From positions 1 through 41,869 of the forward strand of contig CALEIY010000138.1 of assembly GCA_937898665.1 (NCBI GenBank): a stretch of 41,869 nt of DNA. Direction: 5' to 3'. Shown piece after piece: positions 8,958 through 16,870 of this stretch (positions are counted from its first letter, which is position 1; each line of letters opens with the position of its first letter). Below the pieces are notes generated by a model, which saw only the letters and a program-made list of their open reading frames with translations, did not search any database and had not been told where the DNA came from. The translations under genes were made by a program, and so were the position numbers. This stretch comes from Candidatus Bathyarchaeota archaeon (GTDB lineage Archaea > Thermoproteota > Bathyarchaeia > TCS64 > B23).

Positions 8958-9797
8958 TTATAGGGGTATGAGGCCGAATCTTAGGAGGCTGAGGCCTAGG
9001 TTTAATGCGACTAGGAGTAGGAAGCCTCCGGTGGCCACCTTCTCTATCATGGGCAGCCCCTTTGCGTCGGTTATGATCTTCAGCATCCTCCATCCATCGA
9101 GAGGCTTTATCGGCAGCATATTCACCATCGCCACGTTCAGTGAGAGGAAGTATGTCCAGTTGAGTAGGTATAGCAATGGAGGCGGCATCGTCCTGGCGTA
9201 GATTATTAGGAGGGTGAGGGCTGCGAGGCCGATGACCAGGTTTGAGAAGGAGCCTGCCGCGTAGACCCTCATCTGGGAGATGCCGCCCGTCGCCTCCAGC
9301 GCCTCCTCATCAGGCTCCACGGCTCCCCCGATGATGATGACGGCGAAGACTAGAGCTGAGGATCTGATGGGTATGCCCTCGAGGATGCATTGAATCCCAT
9401 GGGATACTTCATGGATGAGGATGACGATGCCCGCTGCGATGAGGAACCAGGGTAGGCTTTGAAACCTCACCGTGACGCCTGGTATTATGGGGACAACCGG
9501 TGAGGCCTTCTCGGGGACGTAGAAGAATCTCTGGAGATTCATCAATAGTAGATAGGAGATGTAGATGGCGAGTCCTGGGGAGGTTACCACCCCCATGTTG
9601 CCCAGAACCCTCCAAAGCCTTGGGGTTCTAAGCGCCACACGCTCCATGAATCCATTCAGCCTCTTAGACCTGTAGAGGGCGTAGAGGGGGTGAACCTCGA
9701 CGCCGTGCTTCTCCAGGTCTAAGAGCTTTGAGGCTGTGTAGAAGGCCGTCCAGGCTGCGGCGAGGATCAATAGGCCTAAGAGGGGTTGGGTCAACAA
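8958..9797 (-). CDS. Site-2 protease (M50) family membrane metalloprotease
   Basis: IHEVSHGIQCILEGIP (HExxH) and NMLPIKPLDGWRML in multi-TM context. Confidence 0.88.
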   Translation of the reverse strand: MLTQPLLGLLILAAAWTAFYTASKLLDLEKHGVEVHPLYALYRSKRLNGFMERVALRTPRLWRVLGNMGVVTSPGLAIYISYLLLMNLQRFFYVPEKASPVVPIIPGVTVRFQSLPWFLIAAGIVILIHEVSHGIQCILEGIPIRSSALVFAVIIIGGAVEPDEEALEATGGISQMRVYAAGSFSNLVIGLAALTLLIIYARTMPPPLLYLLNWTYFLSLNVAMVNMLPIKPLDGWRMLKIITDAKGLPMIEKVATGGFLLLVALNLGLSLLRFGLIPL

Positions 9798-9840
9798 TCT
9801 CGGCTAGGTGGAGTATTAAAACTCCACATCATATAAGGGT

Positions 9841-10527
9841 TTGAGGTTGATGGAGGTTCTCTACGACGGGGAGCGGTGGAGTCTCCTGAAGGCCCTGAGG
9901 GGCGAGGCCGTGGAGATGATGAGGCCCCTCGCCGAGAGGCATATAGGGGCACTGGTCTATGGCAGCATAGCGAGGGGAGATGTATCGCCGACGAGTGACA
10001 TCGACATATTCATACCCAGCCCACCGGCGCCGAGCATCCTCGAGGCCCTCATAGAGGGAGCTGGCTACACGGTGGAGTCGAGGGAGATCATTCAGGCTAC
10101 ACCTAGCTACGCCGCCAAGGGATACATCTACATCGATGAGAGGCGCTGCTACTCCTTTCCGCTTATGCCCATGAGACCAGTTGAAAGGGAGTTCTATCGA
10201 TTCGCAGGCTCCATCACCTATGAGGAGCTCCGCAGAGATCTCAGGGTTCCAGGAGTGGATAAGCGGTTGATGCTCATAGAGCCGACGGAGTTTGGGCATA
10301 GGGAGACCTCGATCATAGGTCGGGAGGGCTATGTCGCTAGGCTGCTGGGAGTAAGCGTCTCAACGGTTCTCGACAGGGTGAGGACTTTGACCCGTCGACG
10401 GGAGATAGGGCGGACGGGGGTCTACGTGAAGAGATCTCTCTCCCCCGATGAGAGCTTCGGAGAGGTCTTGGAGGAGCTATTGAGGCTGAAGCCCGCGATG
10501 AGACGTCGACTTAGGGAGTTAGACTAG
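9841..10527 (+). CDS. Nucleotidyltransferase-domain protein with HTH-like region
   Basis: VYGSIARGDVSPTSDIDIFI (pol-beta GSxxxGxxxxxSDxD); YVARLLGVSVSTVLDRVRTLTRR HTH-like segment. Confidence 0.85.
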   Translation: MRLMEVLYDGERWSLLKALRGEAVEMMRPLAERHIGALVYGSIARGDVSPTSDIDIFIPSPPAPSILEALIEGAGYTVESREIIQATPSYAAKGYIYIDERRCYSFPLMPMRPVEREFYRFAGSITYEELRRDLRVPGVDKRLMLIEPTEFGHRETSIIGREGYVARLLGVSVSTVLDRVRTLTRRREIGRTGVYVKRSLSPDESFGEVLEELLRLKPAMRRRLRELD

Positions 10528-11643
10528 GCCGAGGGATTTGAAGGTTCTAACCCTAATCTCCTCCGGAGGCTCAACGCCCTCCGCAACCCGCTCTGCTATG
10601 AGCATCCCGACGCCCTTCTCCCTCGCCACCTCCAGCAGTCGGCCTGTGACGATGCCGTCGAAGACGACGGCGTAGACGCCCTCCGCATCCTTAAGCTTCT
10701 CCACCAGCTCGCTCACCGGCACCCTCATGACTTCTCCCCCATCCCTTGAGAGCAGCACCGCCTCCAGGGTTCCCCTAAGGCCCTTAGCGATGTCAGAAAC
10801 CCTCTCCAGCAGTATGACCTCCTCCACCGGCATCCTGTTGGCGAGGGCCTCCTTGATCTCCTCCGGCGTCAAATCCTCGACTCCCTTCCCCCGTGGCGCC
10901 CTGGCGACGTAGGTTGGCCTGGCAACCTGTAGCAGCTCCTTCAATATGAGGTCTCCACCCCTATCGCCGTCGAGGAAGGCCGTCGTCACCTTAGACCTCG
11001 TCAGCTCTATGATGGTCTTGGGAACCTTCACTCCCTCCAGGGCTATGACGCCGCCGTAGCCGCTGCGGAGCATGTTTATGACATCCGCCCGCCCCTCGAC
11101 GATGATGATCTCCCTACTCTTCGCTATATCAGGTGAGGCCGTTAGGCGTTCAGGGCCATACTGGATGGGCTGGGCGATGCGATCCTCCTTCGCCACCTCC
11201 TCCAACAGCTTCTCCAAATCCTGGGTCTCCTTCACCACCCATTCTCTTATGAGCTCCTTAGCCCTCTCCACGATGCGTCTCCGCTTCTCCTCCCTCACAT
11301 CGAGGATGCGCTCTATCTCAACCTTCGCCTCGCAGGGGCCTACACGGTCGATGGTCTCCATAGCCGCCGCTATAATGGCCGTCTCGACGCGGTCTAGGCT
11401 GCTGGGGACGATGATCTTCCCCGTCGTCCTATCCTTCTCCGATTTCAGTATGATGTCTATCCGACCGATCTTACCAGACTTCTGGAGCTCCCTGAGCTCC
11501 AGCTGCTTTGGGAATAGGCCCTCGGTCTGGCCGAAGATGGCCCCTATAACGTCGTGTTTCTCAACTACACCCTCAACCACAAACTTAGCCTCTATCACGT
11601 ATTTAACTCCGCCAGGCTTCTCCTTCTGAACCATGATACTCAC
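10519..11643 (-). CDS. dnaG: Archaeal DnaG-like primase (Toprim)
   Basis: KYVIEAKFVVEGVVEKHDVIGAIFGQTEGL N-terminus, EIIIVEGRADVINMLRSG and TTAFLDGDRGGDLILKELL Toprim motifs. Confidence 0.93.
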   Translation of the reverse strand: MSIMVQKEKPGGVKYVIEAKFVVEGVVEKHDVIGAIFGQTEGLFPKQLELRELQKSGKIGRIDIILKSEKDRTTGKIIVPSSLDRVETAIIAAAMETIDRVGPCEAKVEIERILDVREEKRRRIVERAKELIREWVVKETQDLEKLLEEVAKEDRIAQPIQYGPERLTASPDIAKSREIIIVEGRADVINMLRSGYGGVIALEGVKVPKTIIELTRSKVTTAFLDGDRGGDLILKELLQVARPTYVARAPRGKGVEDLTPEEIKEALANRMPVEEVILLERVSDIAKGLRGTLEAVLLSRDGGEVMRVPVSELVEKLKDAEGVYAVVFDGIVTGRLLEVAREKGVGMLIAERVAEGVEPPEEIRVRTFKSLGLV

Positions 11644-11768
11644 CTCCTAACACCCATATGCGGGGGAGTAGACTCCATAAGCCTAGGAGCCCTAGGGTTC
11701 TCCCCGTAAGGGTTGAAGACCACTCCGCCCGCCTTGAGCGTGAGGAGCCCTCCGCACCGTTTTATCAC
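11640..11768 (-). CDS. Candidate 42-aa small protein upstream of dnaG
   Basis: GTG start: MIKRCGGLLTLKAGGVVFNPYGENPRAPRLMESTPPHMGVRR*; its end contains the dnaG Shine-Dalgarno-like AGGAGGTGA. The ORF track gives a longer version. Confidence 0.35.
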   Translation of the reverse strand: MIKRCGGLLTLKAGGVVFNPYGENPRAPRLMESTPPHMGVRR

Positions 11769-11835
11769 TTCTCCAAGGCAATAAAAACCTTCCCGACCCA
11801 AATTCTTTATCCGATGCCTAGGCCTACTCCTTCTG

Positions 11836-12855
11836 GTGGCCTCGTTGACGATCCGCATAGGTATAAACGGATTCGGCCGTATAGGCCGAATACTCTTCAG
11901 AGCCATCCTCGAGGGAGGCTATGACATCGAGGTGGTAGCTGTAAACGACTTGACGGATGCTAAGACCCTCGCCCATCTACTGAAATATGACAGCGTCCAC
12001 GGCAGACTCGACCTGGAGGTCTCCCACACTGAGGAGAGCATCGTCGTCGGAGATAGGGCTGTGAAGGTGTTGTCTCAGCCCGAACCCTCAAAGCTCCCTT
12101 GGTCTGAGTTGGATGTCCACACCGTGGTGGAGGCGACGGGGAGATTCACAAAGCGGGAGGATGCCGCTAGGCATCTAGAAGCCGGAGCCGAGAGGGTTCT
12201 GGTGACGGCTCCCAGCAAGGGGGCTGACGCCACGATAGTTCCAGGTGTAAACCATGAGACCTATGACCCTGAGAGGCATAGGGTTGTCAGCCTGGCTTCC
12301 TGCACCACTAACTGCCTGGCGCCTATGGTGAAGGTTCTCCACGAAGAATTCGGCGTAGAACGGGGCTTGATGACGACGATACACGCCTACACGAATAATC
12401 AACGCCTCCTGGATATGCAGCACAGAGACCTACGGAGGGCGAGGGCTGCGGCGATAAACATCGTCCCAACGACGACGGGGGCTGCGAGGGCCATCGGCCT
12501 AGTCCTCCCCGAGCTGGATGGCAGATTAAACGGCATGGCGATGAGGGTTCCTGTGTCAAACGTCTCCATCACAGACCTGGTAGCCCAGGTGAGTCGAGAG
12601 GCGACGGTGGAGGAGGTGAATGAGGCATACAGGAAGGCAGCTGAGGGCAGCCTGAAGGGTATACTGGCCTACACTGAGGAGCCTCTCGTCTCGTCGGACT
12701 TCATCCACGACCCCCACTCGGTGACCATAGACGGCCTATCAACTATGGCGATAGGCAGCCTGGTGAAGGTCGTAGGCTGGTACGACAACGAGTGGGGCTA
12801 CTGCAACAGGCTGGCGTGGATGCTGGAATACATGGCTGAGAGGGAGGGACTATAG
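11836..12855 (+). CDS. gap: Glyceraldehyde-3-phosphate dehydrogenase, bacterial/eukaryotic type I (start may be TTG at 11845)
   Basis: INGFGRIGR Rossmann motif; SLASCTTNCLAP catalytic Cys; WYDNEWGYCNR C-terminal motif. Confidence 0.95.
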   Translation: MASLTIRIGINGFGRIGRILFRAILEGGYDIEVVAVNDLTDAKTLAHLLKYDSVHGRLDLEVSHTEESIVVGDRAVKVLSQPEPSKLPWSELDVHTVVEATGRFTKREDAARHLEAGAERVLVTAPSKGADATIVPGVNHETYDPERHRVVSLASCTTNCLAPMVKVLHEEFGVERGLMTTIHAYTNNQRLLDMQHRDLRRARAAAINIVPTTTGAARAIGLVLPELDGRLNGMAMRVPVSNVSITDLVAQVSREATVEEVNEAYRKAAEGSLKGILAYTEEPLVSSDFIHDPHSVTIDGLSTMAIGSLVKVVGWYDNEWGYCNRLAWMLEYMAEREGL

Positions 12856-12893
12856 GCACATCCCTTTTCTTCCCCAAACCATCTTCAAAGGGG

Positions 12894-13114
12894 ATGGCTG
12901 TTAGTAGGGTTTATCGAGGAGGACGCGGATACCGGCTCAGATTAGAAGGGCCCTGGGGATGGAGGAGGGCGATGAATTAGTCTGGGAGATCGAAGATGAG
13001 ACCTTGAGGGTGAGGGTGCGGAGGAATCCCTTCAAGCGGCTGGCGGGGAAATACTCCGACCCCAGACTAACCTACGATGAGATCGAGGGGAAGGCTGATG
13101 AATTCATCGGGTGA
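12894..13114 (+). pseudogene. AbrB/SpoVT-type DNA-binding protein, apparently frameshifted
   Basis: Frame 1 from ATG 12894: MAVSRVYR; the -1 frame then gives RRTRIPAQIRRALGMEEGDELVWEIEDETLRVRVRRNPFKRLAGKYSDPRLTYDEIEGKADEFIG*. Together this reads as an AbrB fold with an acidic C-terminal tail. Confidence 0.65.
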
Positions 13115-14186
13115 TCTGAAGCTCCCTCAGCCTCTCCAGGTTCTCCGGATGGTTTTTGAAGTAGCGTCTGACCGGTTCGAGAATCCTTATGACCGCCTCT
13201 GCGACGGCGTTCTTCAGGTCTAGGGGGTGGAGCTCACCGCTGGTGTATAGCTTCTCCAGCTCAGCGTAGCTCTCAACGGTTATTGGGCCTCCGTACTTTG
13301 AGGGTCTGTCTATGTCGAGGACTCCGAGGTGGGGGAAGACTATGAGCCTGGCGTGCTCCAGGACGGGGTTTCCCTCAGCCTGCTTGGGTGGGCAGTAGGC
13401 CATGCGGTATTTCTCCCTTATGACATCGGGCTCGTCGTTGACCCAGATGGCTCCCTGAGCTATGCTCTTAGACATCTTCGTCCTGATGCTCCTGTTTACG
13501 GCCTCATCCTCATCGAAGACCCCTGAGACGGCCTCACCTCGGAGACCTGGAAGCAGCGGCGAGTGGAGGCAGACGGGTGTTTTGAATCCCAGCTTCGGGG
13601 CCACGTCACGGGCCAGCATGTGAACCTTCCGCTGATCCATCCCGCCGCAGGCGCAGTCGAGGTCCATGGCGAAGATGTCGCTCGCCTGCATCGCAGGATA
13701 CAGCAGCCATGCGGCCTCCACGTCGCCTACTTCGAGGCTGCGCCCCATAATCGGCAGCGCCCGTTTTATCCTGCGCAGCGTCGAGTTCTTCATCACCTTC
13801 ACGACGATGGCCCAGTAGTCGCTGCTGTCGACGAGGTCTGAGGCCCAGAGGTATCGAACCCGATCCTCGGTTAGGCCCAGAGCCTTAAAACAGTCCTTGA
13901 AGTATTCTCCGCCGATCCTTATGTTCTCCATGACTCCTCCGAGCTTGTTGTTGATCCAGCTGTGCCAATCTGCGAGGAAGATGGTGAAGTCGAAGCCGGC
14001 CTCCACCCAGTCCAGCATCTTCCGGCCGACGATCAACGCCGTCCCTATGTGCATGAGGCCTGAGCATTCGAAGCCTACATAGCCCTTTGGATGCTCAGTT
14101 GTCTCCAATAATGTCTTCAACTCGCTTGGAGTGATGATCTCCTGGAGGTTTCGTACGCAGAGTTCATAGCGCTTCTCCAGGTCCAA
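13104..14186 (-). CDS. tyrS: Tyrosyl-tRNA synthetase, archaeal type
   Basis: YVGFECSGLMHIGTAL class I HIGH region, DCACGGMDQRKVHMLARDVAPKLG, KMSKSIAQGAI. Confidence 0.85.
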   Translation of the reverse strand: MDLEKRYELCVRNLQEIITPSELKTLLETTEHPKGYVGFECSGLMHIGTALIVGRKMLDWVEAGFDFTIFLADWHSWINNKLGGVMENIRIGGEYFKDCFKALGLTEDRVRYLWASDLVDSSDYWAIVVKVMKNSTLRRIKRALPIMGRSLEVGDVEAAWLLYPAMQASDIFAMDLDCACGGMDQRKVHMLARDVAPKLGFKTPVCLHSPLLPGLRGEAVSGVFDEDEAVNRSIRTKMSKSIAQGAIWVNDEPDVIREKYRMAYCPPKQAEGNPVLEHARLIVFPHLGVLDIDRPSKYGGPITVESYAELEKLYTSGELHPLDLKNAVAEAVIRILEPVRRYFKNHPENLERLRELQITR

Positions 14187-14233
14187 GGCTGAATCCCATC
14201 AACGAAAAGCTTTGAGGAACCTATAAGGTTTGA

Positions 14234-14424
14234 GGGCGGGCGCCCCTGTCCCTCGCAACAAACCCTCAGCCTCACAGCTGGGGTCATCGCCCCCCTCAGC
14301 TGAGCTCTCTGGGATGCGAGGTTTTCTGACGCCCGCCCTGCCCGCCTGTCCCATGTATGGGTAACCCACCCCTCATAGGCTGCCTCAGGGGAGTCCGTCT
14401 ACATGGGTGTCGGCTTCGGCGGGC
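14234..14424. ncRNA. Unassigned structured RNA candidate: two adjacent long-range stem-loops, strand unresolved
   Basis: Complementary arms: 14234-14242 GGGCGGGCG with 14330-14338 CGCCCGCCC; 14251-14257 CCTCGCA with 14315-14321 TGCGAGG; 14275-14280 CAGCTG with 14297-14302; 14340-14346 GCCCGCC with 14418-14424 GGCGGGC; 14350-14357 CCCATGTA with 14400-14407 TACATGGG. No supported ORF in this gap. Confidence 0.6.
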
Positions 14425-14486
14425 ATGAGAAATAGGAGTAGGGGCGGATTTTAGCCTTTCTCAGGGATTTGGAATAACGGTGGTTG

Positions 14487-15944
14487 TTATTCTCCGGCCC
14501 TGGGGCAGTGTTTATAGACGATCTCTATGGCTTTGACCAGCGCCTTGACGGCTGTTCGGGCGTTCTCCTCTATGAAGTTTCCCTCCTCGTCGAGGGTTCC
14601 TAGGCCTGGGGCGAGGAAGATGTTTCCGCTGTATATCGTCGCTGGGTAGACTCCCATCATGGCTGTTGCCTCCATTATGAGGTTGGTTCCTGCGAAGAGG
14701 TCTTCGGCTGAGAAGATGGGTAGGCCCCATCGCCCGTCGCTCCAGGTCTTCTCATAGTTGACCTCGGTTCCGCCCATGGTGTAGGATTTGGTTATTATGA
14801 GGCCCTCCCTCAGCCAGTCTGGCTCCAGCAGCCTAAACTCCTCCTCTATGACCCTATGCATCTCATCGATGGGCCTTCTCACCTTCTCGGGTTCATCCCT
14901 CAAGACCTTTAGGACGGCTGTCATGCCTACGACGGCGTCTCTCCCAGGGTCGCAGAGGGAGAAGAGGGCCTTGCTATGCGATGAGACCTCCCCATAGCGT
15001 TCTCCGCCGAGGCCGAGGCTTTTTCTAATCGGGTTCATCACCTCCTCGTGGCCGACGATGAGGCCGCTCGTCGGCGCCCTCACAACCTTATCCATGCTCC
15101 ACATCATCACATGCGCCCCCACGTCTCTGGGGTGATAGCCGAAGCTGGGGACTCCGCTGGCGCAGTCTATGACGTAGGGTATGTCATACTCCTCCGCCAG
15201 CCTCCCCATCAACCTCTTCAGCCTTGGAACTCCGTCGGGGTCTTTCTCCCCATAGCCGTAGCCTGGCGTGTCGTAGCCTATGCTCTCTATGCCGACGAGG
15301 TAGGGGGCATGCCTCTCCGCTGTCCGTCTCATACGCTCTATGGAGCCTTCAGCCTCCACGTCGGTTAGGAGGGGGACGACGCTATACTTTATGCCATGGC
15401 ATTCATATCTGGCTCCGGCGAGGCGGACGAAGACCGCATCCAAGTTGTGGAGGCTCTTCCCCTCTACAGCCAACTCGCCGCCCGTGCAGCTTCTATCGGC
15501 ATATAGCCCCTTATACCTCGGTGGATAGGGCCTGCCATAGCCGGCCATGAACTCGTAGTCCTCGCCGTAGGGGGCGATGAACCTCGCTCTATAGGCGTCG
15601 CCCCGCCTCATGGTTGGAGGGGCGAAGAGGACCTCGAAGACGACTCGGAGCGCCGCCTCACAGGTGTTGGTGGCCGCGGCGTCATACTCGTCGCCGAAGA
15701 GGTCTTTGACGACGCATCGAAGCTCATCCTCAACCCTGCGCATGGGGAGAACTGGAACCCTATTAGCCTCCTCCATCGCCTCCAACACATATCGGGGGAG
15801 AGGCCCTGGACAGGAGGAGCTCCCTGGATAGAGGCCCACCCGACCCTTCAAGTCGCCGACGAGCTCCTCTCCCACCCTCCTAGCCTCGGAGAGGATCTCG
15901 AAGCGGCGCTCCCAGAGTCTTTGATACCACTCGAAGCGATACAT
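14487..15944 (-). CDS. Fold-type I PLP-dependent enzyme of unassigned specificity
   Basis: ATNTCEAALR, YVIDCASGVPSFG, MMWSMDKVVRAPTSGLIVG (candidate PLP lysine). Confidence 0.75.
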   Translation of the reverse strand: MYRFEWYQRLWERRFEILSEARRVGEELVGDLKGRVGLYPGSSSCPGPLPRYVLEAMEEANRVPVLPMRRVEDELRCVVKDLFGDEYDAAATNTCEAALRVVFEVLFAPPTMRRGDAYRARFIAPYGEDYEFMAGYGRPYPPRYKGLYADRSCTGGELAVEGKSLHNLDAVFVRLAGARYECHGIKYSVVPLLTDVEAEGSIERMRRTAERHAPYLVGIESIGYDTPGYGYGEKDPDGVPRLKRLMGRLAEEYDIPYVIDCASGVPSFGYHPRDVGAHVMMWSMDKVVRAPTSGLIVGHEEVMNPIRKSLGLGGERYGEVSSHSKALFSLCDPGRDAVVGMTAVLKVLRDEPEKVRRPIDEMHRVIEEEFRLLEPDWLREGLIITKSYTMGGTEVNYEKTWSDGRWGLPIFSAEDLFAGTNLIMEATAMMGVYPATIYSGNIFLAPGLGTLDEEGNFIEENARTAVKALVKAIEIVYKHCPRAGE

Positions 15945-15985
15945 CTCAATAATGGAGTGGCTTCTCGGGGATATTACCCTACTGG

Positions 15986-16870
15986 CTAGGAGAGCTCCTC
16001 GAGGAGGGGTGTTAGATCGGGGGTTTTCAACGGCTGAAATGCTAGGGATCCCCTTCTCAGCGGTGGGAAGTGTTCATGGTAGAGGGGTCTCTCCTCCCTG
16101 TAGAGTATCCCTATTGGTATCCTCTCACCCCACTCTACGGCCCTTCGATAGGCTTCCTCCAGGCTGTGGGGGTCATGCCCCTCCTCCTCCAGCTTATAGA
16201 CTCGCTCCCTATACCACTCATAGGTGTTCACCCTGTTCCACACTATACAGGGCTGAAGCACATCGATGAGGGCGAAGCCCCTATGCCTGATGGCCTCCTT
16301 CAGCAGCATAGTCAGATGCCGGACGTCTCCGGCGAAGCCCCTCGCGACGAAGCTCGCCCCGCTGGCGAGGGCCTGAAGCAGCGGATTTATAGGCTGTTCA
16401 TAGGCTCCCCTAGGCGTGGAGCGGGTTCTGAAGCCGGGTTCACTCGTCGGCGAAGTCTGACCCGTTGTTAGGGCGTAGACGAGGTTGTCGTGGACGATAT
16501 ACTTCACGTCGACATTCCTCCTCGCCGTATGGCTTAGATGCCCCATCCCTATGCTGTAGGCGTCCCCATCGCCGGCGAAGCCGAGAACCGTCAGCCTCTG
16601 ATTCGCCAATTTTATACCCGTCGCGACGGGCAGCACCCTCCCATGGAGGACGTGGATCCCATTCACCCTGATATAATTCGTCATGCGTCCATGGCATCCT
16701 ATACCCGTGACGGCCACCACCTCCTCTCGTCTGAGGCCCAGCTCGACGATGGCCCTCTTAACTGCCGTCAATATGGCATAGTTTCCACAGCCTGGACACC
16801 AGGTGATCCTGGCCGGCGTTGAGAGCTCCTCCATCGTCGTCATCGCATCACCCCCCGTATGGCGTTGCAT
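15986..16870 (-). CDS. korB: 2-oxoacid:ferredoxin oxidoreductase, beta subunit
   Basis: TWCPGCGNYAILTA, GIGCHGRM, GFAGDGDAYSIGMGHL TPP-binding motifs. Confidence 0.92.
   Translation of the reverse strand: MQRHTGGDAMTTMEELSTPARITWCPGCGNYAILTAVKRAIVELGLRREEVVAVTGIGCHGRMTNYIRVNGIHVLHGRVLPVATGIKLANQRLTVLGFAGDGDAYSIGMGHLSHTARRNVDVKYIVHDNLVYALTTGQTSPTSEPGFRTRSTPRGAYEQPINPLLQALASGASFVARGFAGDVRHLTMLLKEAIRHRGFALIDVLQPCIVWNRVNTYEWYRERVYKLEEEGHDPHSLEEAYRRAVEWGERIPIGILYREERPLYHEHFPPLRRGSLAFQPLKTPDLTPLLEELS

Noticed and set aside
8378-9201. ORFs over the 7S RNA (8378..8872 +, 8648..8833 -, 8869..9201 +, 8887..9093 -)
   Set aside because: They overlay the strongly supported SRP RNA, nurA or the M50 protease; translations are Pro/Arg/Gly-rich with no motif.
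11658-11924. Plus-strand 88-aa ORF between dnaG and gap
   Set aside because: Overlaps gap in another frame; Pro/Arg-rich with no recognisable motif.
14234-14424. RNase P RNA, H/ACA guide RNA or tmRNA identity for the structured element
   Set aside because: I could not find the RNase P universal GAGGAAAGUC / ACAGANNNGGCUUA-type blocks, correctly placed ACA boxes, or tmRNA features. GGGTAACCC is only a superficial resemblance.
14472-14492. GAATAAC...GTTATTC hairpin at the end of the PLP-enzyme gene as an intrinsic terminator
   Set aside because: 7-bp arms, but it overlaps the stop codon and lacks a following T-tract in the minus direction; may be chance.
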